From the NCBI GenBank assembly GCA_963792915.1, contig CAWBYD010000006.1, positions 496,001 through 560,000 on the forward strand: 64,000 nt of DNA, in the 5' to 3' direction. The notes under the pieces were generated by a model that searched no databases, was not told the origin of the DNA, and saw only the letters and a list, made by a program, of their open reading frames with translations. Below are positions 22,561 to 31,737 of this stretch, in pieces. Source of the DNA: Solirubrobacter sp963792915 (GTDB lineage Bacteria > Actinomycetota > Thermoleophilia > Solirubrobacterales > Solirubrobacteraceae). Each line of letters opens with the position of its first letter. The first letter of the stretch is position 1. Both the position numbers and the translations under genes were made by a program.

Positions 22561-23715
22561 CTACAGCTCCGCCTGCCGGCGTTCGAACAGGCGGCGCTCG
22601 GCGTCGTCGACGACGAGCGCCAGCGCGCGCCCGTACGCCTCGCGCGCCTCGTCGAAGCGGCCGAGGCGCCGCAGCATCTCCGCGCGCGCGGAGTGCAGGT
22701 AGCGGTAGTCCTCCAGGCCGAGCGCGTCGGCGATCGCCAGGCCCGCCGCCGGCCCGACGGCCTCCGCGACCGCGACCGCCCGGTTGAGCTCGACGACGGG
22801 CGACCCGGTCAGCGCGGAGAGCTCGCCGTAGAGCGCGGCGATCTGCGGCCAGTCGCGCGGGGACTCGGCGTGCAGCGACGCGATCGCGGCCTGCACGACG
22901 TACGGCCCATGCCCGTGCAGCGCCAGCGCGCGGTCCAGCAGCGCCCGGCCCTCGCCGATCTGCGCCAGATCCCAGCGCGAGCGGTCCTGGTCGGCCAGCA
23001 GCACGAGCTCGCCGCCGTCGAAGCGCGCCGCCCGGCGCGCGTCGTGCAGCAGCATCAGCGCCAGCAGCCCGCACGGCTCGGCCTCGTCGGGCATCAGTCC
23101 GGCGAGCGCGCGCCCGAGGCGGATCGCCTCGTGCGCAAGGTCGCCGCGCCCGCTCCAGCCCTCGTTGAAGATCAGGTAGACGACCGCGAGCACCGCGGCC
23201 AGCCGGTCGGGCAGGAGATGGTCGGGCGGCACCCGGAACGGGATCGCCGCCGCCTTGATCTTGCGCTTGGCCCGCACGAGCCGCTGCGCCATCGTCGCCG
23301 TGTCGACCAGGAAGGCACGCGCGATCTCGTCCGTGGTCAGCCCGCCGAGCGTGCGCAGCGTGAGCGCCACCTGCGCCTCGGTGCCCAGCGCGGGATGGCA
23401 GCACGTGAAGATCAGCTCGAGCCGCTCGTCGGGAATCGTGTCCTCCTCTGGCATCTCGGTCGTCTCCGGCACCTCGAGCAGGCGCGTCTTTTCGGCCAGC
23501 GTGCGCTCGCGCCGCAGGCGGTCCAAGGCGCGGTTGCGCGCGGTCGTCACCAGCCACGCGCGCGGGTTGGAGGGCAGGCCGTCGCGCGGCCACCGCTCGG
23601 CGGCGACCGCGAACGCCTCCTGCGCGGCCTCCTCGGCGAGATCGAAGTCGCCGAGGAAGCCGATCAGCGCCGCGAGGACGCGTCCCCACTCCTCGCGGAA
23701 GACCTGCTCTACCAC
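22561..23715 (-). CDS. ECF RNA polymerase sigma factor, ECF42 type
   Basis: 384-aa sigma factor. Region 2 (FLGDFDLAEEAAQEAFAVAA; NPRAWLVTTARNRALDRLRR) and region 4 (LRTLGGLTTDEIARAFLVDT) are followed by a long C-terminal extension with a conserved block (VVYLIFNEGWSGRGDLAHEA) and TPR-like helices up to EAYGRALALVVDDAERRLFE. That extension and the adjacent DGPF gene define the ECF42 group, in which the tail takes the place of an anti-sigma factor as control element. GTG start overlaps the DGPF stop by 7 bases. Confidence 0.9.
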   Translation of the reverse strand: MVEQVFREEWGRVLAALIGFLGDFDLAEEAAQEAFAVAAERWPRDGLPSNPRAWLVTTARNRALDRLRRERTLAEKTRLLEVPETTEMPEEDTIPDERLELIFTCCHPALGTEAQVALTLRTLGGLTTDEIARAFLVDTATMAQRLVRAKRKIKAAAIPFRVPPDHLLPDRLAAVLAVVYLIFNEGWSGRGDLAHEAIRLGRALAGLMPDEAEPCGLLALMLLHDARRAARFDGGELVLLADQDRSRWDLAQIGEGRALLDRALALHGHGPYVVQAAIASLHAESPRDWPQIAALYGELSALTGSPVVELNRAVAVAEAVGPAAGLAIADALGLEDYRYLHSARAEMLRRLGRFDEAREAYGRALALVVDDAERRLFERRQAEL

Positions 23716-24053
23716 TGCCCGATCGGGCGCACCTCGACCGCCCCGCCCATGCTGGTGGCGGGGATCTTGGCGGCCACCGCGATCGCCGCGTCGAGGTCGT
23801 CGGCCTCGACGAAGCAGTAGCCGTCGAGCGCCTCCTTGGTCTCGACGTAGGGCCCGTCCGTGGTCAGCGTGCGGCCGTCCTGCACGCGCACCGTAGTCGC
23901 GGTCTCCGGCGGCTGGAGCTGGGTCCCGGGCTCCAGGCCCGGCGTCTGGTTGACCTCGCCCCAGGCGGCGTAGAACGCCTGGCGCTCCTCCTCGGAGAAG
24001 CTCTGGTGGTCGCGCGCCTTCGGACCCAGGTTGATCAGCAGCATGTACTTCAT
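23709..24053 (-). CDS. DGPF/YCII-related protein, ECF42 partner
   Basis: 114-aa ferredoxin-like fold protein of the YCII/DGPF group: MKYMLLINLGPKARDHQ, the hallmark RTLTTDGPYVETKEALDGYC and the C-terminal GGAVEVRPIGQW. Genes of this type nearly always sit beside ECF42 sigma factors and are their usual targets. Their enzymatic role is unknown. A strong ribosome binding site (AAGGAGG) precedes the ATG. Confidence 0.9.
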   Translation of the reverse strand: MKYMLLINLGPKARDHQSFSEEERQAFYAAWGEVNQTPGLEPGTQLQPPETATTVRVQDGRTLTTDGPYVETKEALDGYCFVEADDLDAAIAVAAKIPATSMGGAVEVRPIGQW

Positions 24054-24121
24054 GGCGTCCTCCTTGGTGGGAATGGTCGCCTATAGACGAACGGCGCGCG
24101 CGAGAATCGACAGGTCAGTGC

Positions 24122-24259
24122 CTACGGCAGCAACCTTCGCGCGGCCCCCGCGACTCGGGCGCCTCCCAAGGCACCGGCGTACACGCTCAGCAGCAGCGCC
24201 GAGATCCCCAGCTCGCCGAGGTCCATCCGCCCGTGGCGGTTGCGCATCATGTTCCTCAT
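24122..24259 (-). CDS. Possible small membrane peptide
   Basis: 45 codons from the ATG at 24259: a basic N-terminus (MRNMMRNRHGRMD) and one hydrophobic stretch (ISALLLSVYAGALGGARVAG). No ribosome binding site is evident and no family is recognised. It lies in the 268-base gap between the DGPF gene and the divergent adenylate cyclase gene; otherwise I see nothing there. Confidence 0.25.
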   Translation of the reverse strand: MRNMMRNRHGRMDLGELGISALLLSVYAGALGGARVAGAARRLLP

Positions 24260-24321
24260 GCCAACAGCGTGGGGGTGCTGACCTGGTCGGAGGTAAAGGT
24301 TCCGTATCGTCCTCATCAAGC

Positions 24322-25437
24322 ATGGACTGGGACGCCGAGGGACTACTCGACGGGCTGGAGGACGATCGCGCGCGGGCCGCCCGGGGCCGGCTGCTCGACG
24401 AGTTGCACGCACAGGGGGTGGACGTCGACGAATTGCGTCGCGTCGTCGCCGAGGACAAGCTCGTACTGGCGCCGGTCACCCAGGCGCTCAGCTCCCAGGC
24501 GCGCTACACGGCGCGCGACATCGCCGAGCGCGCGAACGTCGACCTCGCGTTCCTCGCTGCCAGCCGGCGCGCGCTCGGGCTGCCGGTGCCCGCCGACGGC
24601 GAGCGCGTGTACGGCGACAAGGACCTCGAGGCGGCCGAGCTGGGCACGCGCCACCGTGACGTCGGGTTCGCCGACGAGGACGCGCTCGAGGTCGCGCGCG
24701 TGCTGGGCCAGGGCATGGCGCGCTACGCGGAGGCGACGCGCGCGCTGGTGGCGCGCACGTTCATCGAGCCGGGCCTGGACGAGTACGAGCTCGCGCACCG
24801 CTACCGCGCGGTCGCCGAGCGGCTGCTGCCGCTCGCCGGCCCGTGGCTCGAGCACGTCTTCGCCCTGCACCTGCAGCAGGTCCTGCGCAGCGACGCGCTG
24901 ACCCAGGAGCAGCGCCGCTCGGGCAAGCTCGACGACACGCAGGAGGCGGTGATCGCGTTCGCGGACCTGGTCGGCTTCACCGAGCTGGGGGAGAGCGTCC
25001 CGGTCGAGGAGCTCGGGAGCGTCGCCGGGCGGCTGTCGCGGATCGCCGGCGACGCCTGCGAGCCGCCGGTGCGGGTCGTGAAGCTGATCGGCGACGCCGT
25101 GATGCTCGTCTCGCCGGCTCCCGGGCCGATGCTCGACTGCGCGCTGCGGCTCGTCGACATGGCCGCCGAGGACGAGAGCTTCCCGCCGCTGCGCGCGGGA
25201 GTCGCCAGCGGCCAGGCCGTGCACCGCTGGGGCGACTGGTTCGGCACGCCGGTCAACCTCGCGAGCCGGCTGACCACGCGCGCGCGGCCCTCCACGGTGC
25301 TCGTGGCGCAGGAGGTCCGCGACGCCGTCGACGGCGGCTACGCGTTCTCGGACGCCGGCCGCAAGAAGCTCAAGGGCTTCTCGAACCCGGTCCACGCGTA
25401 CCGCGTCAGGCGTAGCGAGGACGCGTCAGCGCCTTGA
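24322..25437 (+). CDS. Class III adenylate cyclase with Rv1264-like regulatory domain
   Basis: 371 aa, soluble. Residues 1-215 form a helical regulatory domain like the autoinhibitory, pH-sensing part of mycobacterial Rv1264 (YTARDIAERANVDLAFLAAS; YAEATRALVARTFIEPGLDE). The catalytic domain follows: metal-binding Asp residues in IAFADLVGFTEL and LIGDAVMLVS, adenine-selecting Lys and Asp in VVKLIGD and WGDWFGTPVN, and transition-state Asn/Arg in VNLASRLT. All catalytic residues are present, so it should make cAMP. TATCGT at 24305-24310 may be the -10 box. The end overlaps the convergent VWA gene by 32 bases. Confidence 0.9.
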   Translation: MDWDAEGLLDGLEDDRARAARGRLLDELHAQGVDVDELRRVVAEDKLVLAPVTQALSSQARYTARDIAERANVDLAFLAASRRALGLPVPADGERVYGDKDLEAAELGTRHRDVGFADEDALEVARVLGQGMARYAEATRALVARTFIEPGLDEYELAHRYRAVAERLLPLAGPWLEHVFALHLQQVLRSDALTQEQRRSGKLDDTQEAVIAFADLVGFTELGESVPVEELGSVAGRLSRIAGDACEPPVRVVKLIGDAVMLVSPAPGPMLDCALRLVDMAAEDESFPPLRAGVASGQAVHRWGDWFGTPVNLASRLTTRARPSTVLVAQEVRDAVDGGYAFSDAGRKKLKGFSNPVHAYRVRRSEDASAP

Positions 25438-26763
25438 CGAAGTCCTCGAGCTGCGGCGTCGTCCAGCACTCGTAGGCCTCGCAGTACTGCTCGTAGGCGG
25501 CGATCACCGAGTCGCCGTAGTTCCAGTACAGCCGCGGCTCCGGGTTCAGCCAGAACGTGCGCCCGGCCTTGGCGGCGACGCTGGCGAAGATGTCCGCGCG
25601 CGGGTCTCGCCCGTTGGTGCGCGCGTCGCCGAGCACGATCACCGTGGCGCGCGGATGCAGGTCGTCCTCGACCAGGGCCAGGAACTCCCGCCAGACACGG
25701 CCGTAGTCCGTGTAGCCCGAGACGTCCGCGACGCCGGCGTCCTTTGAGATCGCGTCCGAGACCGCCTTGAACGAGCGCTCGGACGTGAAGACGTCGGTGA
25801 CCTCGGAGATCCGCTCGACGAACACGAACGAGCGCATGCGCCGGAACGAGTCGTGCAGCGCGTGCAGGACGCTCAGGAAGAACACGCTTGCGCTCGTCAC
25901 CGAAGTCGACACGTCGCACAGCACGTAGAGCTCGGGGCGGCGCGGGCGCTTGGGCTTGTACTTGAGCACCACCGGCACGCCGCCGGTCTCCAGCGACGCG
26001 CGCATCGTGCGGCGGACGTCCACGTGCGCATGGCGGCGATGCCCGCGGGCCTGGTGGCCCTGGGTGGCGAGCCGCCGGCGCAGCTGGGCGACGACGCGGT
26101 GCACGGCCGCCAGGTCCTGCGCGGGGCCGCTGGGGAGCGCGCGGTCGAGGTCGGTCAGTGGGCGCGACGGCGGCAGCGCCTGGGTGCGCTCGATCTGCGC
26201 GCGCTCGAGCTCGCGCCGCAGGTGCTGCTCGAAGCGCCGGAGCTGCTCGCGGGTGAGCGGCAGCCCGCGCTCGGCGCCCTCGCCCTTGACGAGCCCGCCC
26301 GGCTCGCTGCGCAGCCCGAGCGCGCGGCGGATCCGCTGGACGTCGACGCCGAGCACGCCCGAGCCCTCGCCGCGGCGCCCGAAGGCCGCGATCGCGAGCC
26401 GCGCGAGGTCGCGCAGCGCGGCCTCGTCGCCGCGCCGGATCGCGTCCAGGATCTGCTCGCGCAGCGCGTCGTAGTCGATCCGCTCGCCGCCCGAGATGCC
26501 GTCGCCGGCCTCGCCCTCGCGCACGCCGACCTCCAGCGCGGCGCCCTCGCTGGCGCGGAAGAAGTAACGGTCGAACACGAGGTCGAACACGCGCCGGTCC
26601 TCCTGGGACTTGGCGAGCGTCGCCGCGAGCGCCTCGCGGAACGGGCTCTGCGCGGTCCACGGCACCTCGGCGAGCGCGGCCAGCGCGTCGTTGAGCTCGG
26701 ACGTCCCGATCGCCACGCCCTCCTCGCGCAGGGCGGCCGCGAAGCCGATCAGGTGCGCATCGA

Positions 26764-26767
<4 letters not shown>
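25406..26767 (-). CDS. VWA-domain protein, CoxE-like
   Basis: 453-aa protein with a C-terminal von Willebrand A domain. The MIDAS motif is complete: DVSTSVTSASVFFL (DxSxS), the Thr in GYTDYGRVWRE and Asp in VIVLGDARTNGRD. The N-terminus (GFAAALREEGVAIGTSELND) fits the CoxE-like group, which works with MoxR-type AAA ATPases to insert cofactors or mature protein complexes. The gene overlaps the MoxR gene upstream by four bases (GTGA). No carbon monoxide dehydrogenase genes are nearby, so the client is unknown. Confidence 0.85.
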
Positions 26768-27633
<866 letters not shown>

Positions 27634-27643
27634 CGCGTGGAGT

Positions 27644-28240
27644 CTAGGAGGCGAGGAGGCGCGCGCAGAGGTCCGCATGCGCATCCGCGAGCTCCCCGCA
27701 CGACAGCCGCCGCTCGGCGCGGAAGTAGCCGTAGGCGGTCGCGGCGAGCGGCAACAGGACCACGTCGGCGAGGTAGTCGGCGCGTTCGCCCAGCCCCGCC
27801 TCGCGCAGCAGCAGCGTGACGTGGCTGCGATAGAAGGCGTAGACGCCGCTCGCGAGGTACGCCTCGTGCGAGCCCTCGGCCTGCTTGAGCAGTTCGGCGT
27901 ACTCCTCGAGGAACGCGAGGTAGGCGGCACCGAACGCGATCAGGCGCTCGCGCGCCGGTGCGCCCGGCCCGAGCGGCGGCTCGCCGCGGATGATCCGCTC
28001 CTGGAAGACCGCCTCGCGCTCGGACAGCAGCGCCCGGACCAGGCTCGCGCGGTCGCCGAAGCGGCGGAACAGCGTTCCCTTGCCAACACCCGCCTCGGCG
28101 GCGACAGCGTCCATCGACACGTTCGCGGGCCCGCAGCGCGCGAACAGCGCGGCAGCCGCCGCGAGCACCTTCTCGCGGTTGGCCGCGGCGTCCGCGCGCT
28201 CGGGGCGCTCCTCGCCGAGGAGGGGGAGGAAAGTGGGCAT
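27644..28240 (-). CDS. TetR-family transcriptional regulator
   Basis: 198 aa. The helix-turn-helix is clear (VSMDAVAAEAGVGKGTLFRR, FGDRASLVRALL), followed by the helical ligand-binding domain. The ATG at 28240 is preferred over the in-frame ATG at 28252, because the latter lies inside a TAAGAT -10 box (28256-28251). It faces the YceI operon, and two near-identical palindromes occupy the shared region, so it very likely represses both directions. Confidence 0.85.
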   Translation of the reverse strand: MPTFLPLLGEERPERADAAANREKVLAAAAALFARCGPANVSMDAVAAEAGVGKGTLFRRFGDRASLVRALLSEREAVFQERIIRGEPPLGPGAPARERLIAFGAAYLAFLEEYAELLKQAEGSHEAYLASGVYAFYRSHVTLLLREAGLGERADYLADVVLLPLAATAYGYFRAERRLSCGELADAHADLCARLLAS

Positions 28241-28261
28241 GGTGACACTCATCTTAGCCGA

Positions 28262-28321
28262 ACTGGACCGCAGTCCGCTCACGTGCTACAGTGGTCGCAA
28301 GTCAACCGGACCACGGTCCGC
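28262..28321. promoter_or_regulatory. Two TetR-type operators around the yceI promoter
   Basis: Two 17-base sites, ACTGGACCGCAGTCCGC (28262-28278) and ACCGGACCACGGTCCGC (28305-28321), match at 14 of 17 positions, are both inverted repeats and lie 43 bases apart, about four helical turns. The plus-strand promoter TGGACC (28264-28269), 17-base spacer, TACAGT (28287-28292) is enclosed: the first operator covers its -35 box, the second lies just past the start point. The TetR -10 box is next to the first operator. Confidence 0.75.
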
Positions 28322-28336
28322 ATGAGGAGCCAGAAC

Positions 28337-28885
28337 ATGAGCGCCATCACCGAAACCCCCATCCCCGCCGCCACCCGCTGGACCGTCGACGCGGTGCACT
28401 CGACCGTCGGGTTCGCGGTCAAGCACATGGTCGTCTCGACCTTCCGCGGGCAGTTCGACGACTACGACGCCACGCTGACCGCCGCCGAGGACGGCACGCT
28501 GCGCCTCCAGGGCCGCGTCGGCGCGGGCTCGCTCGCCGTCAAGGACCCCAACCTGGCCGCCCATCTCGCCGCGCCGGACTTCTTCGACACCGAGCGCTAC
28601 CCGGACATCACGTTCGACTCGACGCTGGTGCGCGCCGCCAACGGCGAGCTGGAGGTCGACGGCAACCTGACGATCAAGGGCCACACGCACCCGATCGCGG
28701 CCCGCGGCGTCATCGCCGAGCCGGCCGTCACGCTCGGCGACGTCGTCAAGGTCGGCCTCGAGCTCGAGGCGATCGTCGACCGCACGCAGTACGGCCTGAC
28801 CTGGAACGCGCCGCTGCCCAAGGGCGGCTTCGCGCTGGCCAACGAGGTCAAGCTCCAGGTCAACCTCGAGCTCGCGCAGGCGTAA
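28337..28885 (+). CDS. YceI-family protein
   Basis: 182 aa, lipocalin-like beta-barrel that binds isoprenoid or other lipophilic ligands. Typical blocks: TRWTVDAVHSTVGFAVKHMV, FRGQFDDYDATL, FDTERYPDITFDSTLVR and LTIKGHTHPIAARGV. No signal peptide is seen, so it should be cytoplasmic. GAGGAG lies seven bases before the ATG. It is the first gene behind the two TetR operators and is co-transcribed with the flavin reductase four bases downstream. Confidence 0.9.
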   Translation: MSAITETPIPAATRWTVDAVHSTVGFAVKHMVVSTFRGQFDDYDATLTAAEDGTLRLQGRVGAGSLAVKDPNLAAHLAAPDFFDTERYPDITFDSTLVRAANGELEVDGNLTIKGHTHPIAARGVIAEPAVTLGDVVKVGLELEAIVDRTQYGLTWNAPLPKGGFALANEVKLQVNLELAQA

Positions 28886-28889
28886 GACG

Positions 28890-29429
28890 ATGAAGGTCCT
28901 CGGCCTCTCCGGCAGCCTGCGTGCCGGCTCTCACAACTCCCGCCTGCTCCGCGCGGCCGCGGACCTGCTGCCGCCGGAGGTCGAGCTGATCGAATTCCAC
29001 GGCCTGAAGGCGATCCCGCCCTTCGACGAGGACGACGAGCACGTCCGCCCGGACGCCGTCGCCGTCCTGCACGAGGCGATCGCCTCGGCCGACGCGGTGC
29101 TGGTCGCCACGCCGGAGTACAACCACTCGATCCCGGGTCAGCTCAAGAACGCGCTCGACTGGCTCTCGCGCCCGCTCGAGGAGAGCCCGCTGCGCGACAA
29201 GCCGGCCGCGGTGGTGGGCGCCAGCACCGGGCTGTTCGGCGCCGTCTGGGCCCAGGCCGAGGCGCGCAAGGTGCTGTCGGCGATCGGCGCCCGCGTGGTG
29301 GATCGCGAACTGCCCGTCGGCCTGGCCGACAGCGCGTTCGCCGACGACGGCGCCCTCGCCGATCCCGGGCACGAGGAGACGCTCGGCGCGATGCTCGACG
29401 AGCTCGTCGGGGAGCTCGTCATCGCGTAG
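28890..29429 (+). CDS. NADPH-dependent FMN reductase (chromate/quinone reductase-like)
   Basis: 179-aa flavodoxin-like reductase: the FMN phosphate loop GLSGSLRAGSHNSRLLRA and the conserved ATPEYNHSIPGQLKNALDWL are both present, as is the GGxTG-like loop (VVGASTGLFGAVWAQ). Such enzymes reduce quinones, azo dyes or chromate and help against oxidative stress. TetR, YceI and this reductase look like one inducible detoxification unit. The end overlaps the convergent gene by 11 bases. Confidence 0.88.
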   Translation: MKVLGLSGSLRAGSHNSRLLRAAADLLPPEVELIEFHGLKAIPPFDEDDEHVRPDAVAVLHEAIASADAVLVATPEYNHSIPGQLKNALDWLSRPLEESPLRDKPAAVVGASTGLFGAVWAQAEARKVLSAIGARVVDRELPVGLADSAFADDGALADPGHEETLGAMLDELVGELVIA

Positions 29430-30651
29430 CCCACTGCAGGTAGGTTGCGATCGGGCGCGCCTCGCCGTTGGGGCGGTTGCTCCAGTCGAGCGCGAAGCGG
29501 TCCGCGTGGCCGTCGAACGCCGCGGCCGGGACGCGCGCCTCGGGGCCGGGACTCACGACCTCGGGCGCGCCGAACGGGCCGCCCGCGGGCGCGAGCGCCG
29601 CGCCGATCGCGCCGGCCGGCGCGTCGGTCAGCTCGCGCACCCAGGCCACGAGCGCGCGGCCGTCCGGCGCCCCGGCCAGCGCGGCCTCGACATCGTCCTC
29701 GCCCGGCGGCGAGACGTCCTGCGCCGGGCCGAAGACCGCGCGCTGGTCCGTGGACGCCGCGCGCACCCGGTAGTGGGTCCCGTCCCAGCCGGTCCACGCC
29801 ACCGTCGCCCGGGAGCCGTCGTCGACGACGAGGTCCAGGCCGCCCCGGACCTGCCGGTCGGACTGCTGCTCGAGCAGCTGCGCCGCGCGGAAGCGCGCCG
29901 TTCCTGCCGGCCGGACCGCGGCCTCGTAGTACACCGGCCCACGGTCGCCGCCCTCGGTCAAGCGCTGCGCGCCCCAGGCGACGTACGCGCGCCCGCTGCT
30001 CGCGATCGCCGTCCGCAGCGCGGCATAGTAGGTCGGCTGCGAGGCGAGCGCCTGGACAGGCCCGAAGGCGGTCTTCGCTTTCGAGCGCGTCTTGATCGTG
30101 CCGCGCGCATCCCACGCGACGAGCACGTCCCCGCGCGCCGAGATCGCCACGGACACGCTGCGCACGCGATCGGTCGCGAGCAGTTGGGGCGTCCCGAACG
30201 CGCCCGACGCGCGCCGCTCGGCGACGTAGACGCGATCGTTGCTGACGCCGCGGTCCTCGAACCACACGACCGCGGCGGCGCCGCTCGCGTTCACGGCCAG
30301 CACGGGATTGCGCAGATTTGCGCGGGTCGCGATCACCCGCGGGGCGCCGAACTCGGCCCCGCGGCCGTAGATCGCCGACAGCGTGACCTTCCCGCCGCCC
30401 GCCTGCCGCTGCGTGACGGCGAGCATGCGTGAGGTCGCGTAGGCGACGGGCGCCGACACCAGCCCGCTCGCGAGCCGGTGCTCGCGGCCGCCGAGCACCG
30501 CGCCGTCGGACTCGCCGTCGGCCCACCATGTGGCGAGCCCGGTCCCGTCGGCCGCGAACGCGAGCGCGGGCGAGTCGACGAACTGGTGCGCGCTCGACAG
30601 GTTCGCGGGAAGCGACCAGAGGGCGAGCGCGGCGGCGACGGCGGCGAGCAC
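29419..30651 (-). CDS. Secreted protein with probable beta-propeller repeats
   Basis: 410 aa. The N-terminus is hydrophobic and signal-like (MLAAVAAALALWSLPANLSS). The rest shows regularly spaced strand motifs ending in hydrophobic-W/A patterns (GTGLATWWADGES, GAAAVVWFEDRG, GDVLVAWDARGT, GRAYVAWGAQR, RATVAWTGWDG, GRALVAWVREL), six repeats about 50-60 residues apart, consistent with a propeller. No enzymatic motif recognised. Last gene of a tightly packed operon with an ArsA-like ATPase. Confidence 0.6.
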   Translation of the reverse strand: MLAAVAAALALWSLPANLSSAHQFVDSPALAFAADGTGLATWWADGESDGAVLGGREHRLASGLVSAPVAYATSRMLAVTQRQAGGGKVTLSAIYGRGAEFGAPRVIATRANLRNPVLAVNASGAAAVVWFEDRGVSNDRVYVAERRASGAFGTPQLLATDRVRSVSVAISARGDVLVAWDARGTIKTRSKAKTAFGPVQALASQPTYYAALRTAIASSGRAYVAWGAQRLTEGGDRGPVYYEAAVRPAGTARFRAAQLLEQQSDRQVRGGLDLVVDDGSRATVAWTGWDGTHYRVRAASTDQRAVFGPAQDVSPPGEDDVEAALAGAPDGRALVAWVRELTDAPAGAIGAALAPAGGPFGAPEVVSPGPEARVPAAAFDGHADRFALDWSNRPNGEARPIATYLQWATR

Positions 30652-30685
30652 ACACCAACAACGGGCGCCGGACCCGAGGGTTGCG

Positions 30686-31408
30686 TCAGGCGGGCGGGTC
30701 GTCCTCCCACAGGCGCTGCGTCTCGGCCCCGTCGTCGGGCGGATCCGGCGCCCGCCGCGTGGGTTCGTCGTGCGGGTCCGGGAGCCGCGTGGTGCGCGCC
30801 CGCGACGGGTCCGGCGCGTCCCCCTCCCACGCCGGACGGTCGCGCAGCAGCTCGGTGACCGCGGTCGCGTCGCGTGGCCGGCGGTCGGGCTCGCGTGAAG
30901 GCTCGCGGCGCGGCGGGGCGACCCACTCGACCTCCTCGGCCGCCGGATTGGGCGGCTCCGGCCGGTGGGCGGCGCGCACGCGCGCGCCCGCGGCGACCAG
31001 CGCGCCCGCCGCCAGCAGCGCGCCGAAGATGCCCCACTGGATGCCGATCGTCGCGCCGGCGCCCTGGCCCTGGATGCCGGGCTTGTCGAACAGCCGCCAC
31101 ACGAGCAGCAGCACCGCCCAGCCGCCGGCCAGCGTGATCGCCAACCCGTCGCCGCCGGGTAGGTGGAAGCCCTTGTGCTGCGAGCGCGCCCACACCAGGA
31201 ACAGCACCGCCACCGCGACGAGCAGGACGGCGGCCTCGACGAACGTGAAGTCGCCGAAAGCGCTCACGTTCGCCTGGATGATCTTTCCGCCGTCGACCAC
31301 CGACTTCTGGTACCACGGCAGGACCATCGAGAGCGCGAGCGCCAGCGCCGCCCCGGCGGCGAGCTGCAGCTCGCGCGGCAGCTCCGTCACGTCCCGGCGC
31401 AGGCTCAC
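30686..31408 (-). CDS. Membrane protein with disordered C-terminal tail
   Basis: 240 aa with about four membrane helices (LAAGAALALALSMVLPWYQK, AAVLLVAVAVLFLVWA, LAITLAGGWAVLLLVWRLF, WGIFGALLAAGALVAAG) and a polar, Pro/Arg/Asp-rich tail of about 90 residues. The GTG overlaps the upstream stop by four bases. Family unknown; position between an ArsA-like ATPase and a secreted repeat protein suggests an envelope role. Confidence 0.6.
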   Translation of the reverse strand: MSLRRDVTELPRELQLAAGAALALALSMVLPWYQKSVVDGGKIIQANVSAFGDFTFVEAAVLLVAVAVLFLVWARSQHKGFHLPGGDGLAITLAGGWAVLLLVWRLFDKPGIQGQGAGATIGIQWGIFGALLAAGALVAAGARVRAAHRPEPPNPAAEEVEWVAPPRREPSREPDRRPRDATAVTELLRDRPAWEGDAPDPSRARTTRLPDPHDEPTRRAPDPPDDGAETQRLWEDDPPA

Positions 31409-31737
31409 GAGATCGGGATGTCCTCCACTCGCGGCTCCTCGGGCCCCGGGCGGTCGAGCATCTCGATCGAGTAGTCCAGGATCGCCCGCAGCGCGAGCAG
31501 CAGGTCGCGCAGCGCGTCCACGACCGCGCGCGCGAGCTCGGGCGGCAGCGCGCCGCGCGCCGCGTCGGCGAGGCCCAGCAGCAGCGAGAGATCCGGGAAC
31601 GGCGCGTTCGCGCCGCCGTCGCCCTGCCACCCGCGCGGCGGCGCGTTCGCGTTGCGCACCGCCTGCTCCGCGCGCGCGGCCGCCTCGCGCACCAGCCGCT
31701 CGGCCGCGGCGTAGTCGTCGGCGTTCGGCTCACCCAT
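31405..31737 (-). CDS. Small helical protein in the ArsA-like operon
   Basis: 110 aa, two amphipathic segments (ADDYAAAERLVREAAARAEQ; LARAVVDALRDLLLALRAIL) around a glycine/proline-rich linker. No recognised domain. It overlaps the ATPase gene by 8 bases and the membrane-protein gene by 4, so all are translated together. A role as a partner or regulator of the ATPase is only inference. Confidence 0.55.
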   Translation of the reverse strand: MGEPNADDYAAAERLVREAAARAEQAVRNANAPPRGWQGDGGANAPFPDLSLLLGLADAARGALPPELARAVVDALRDLLLALRAILDYSIEMLDRPGPEEPRVEDIPIS

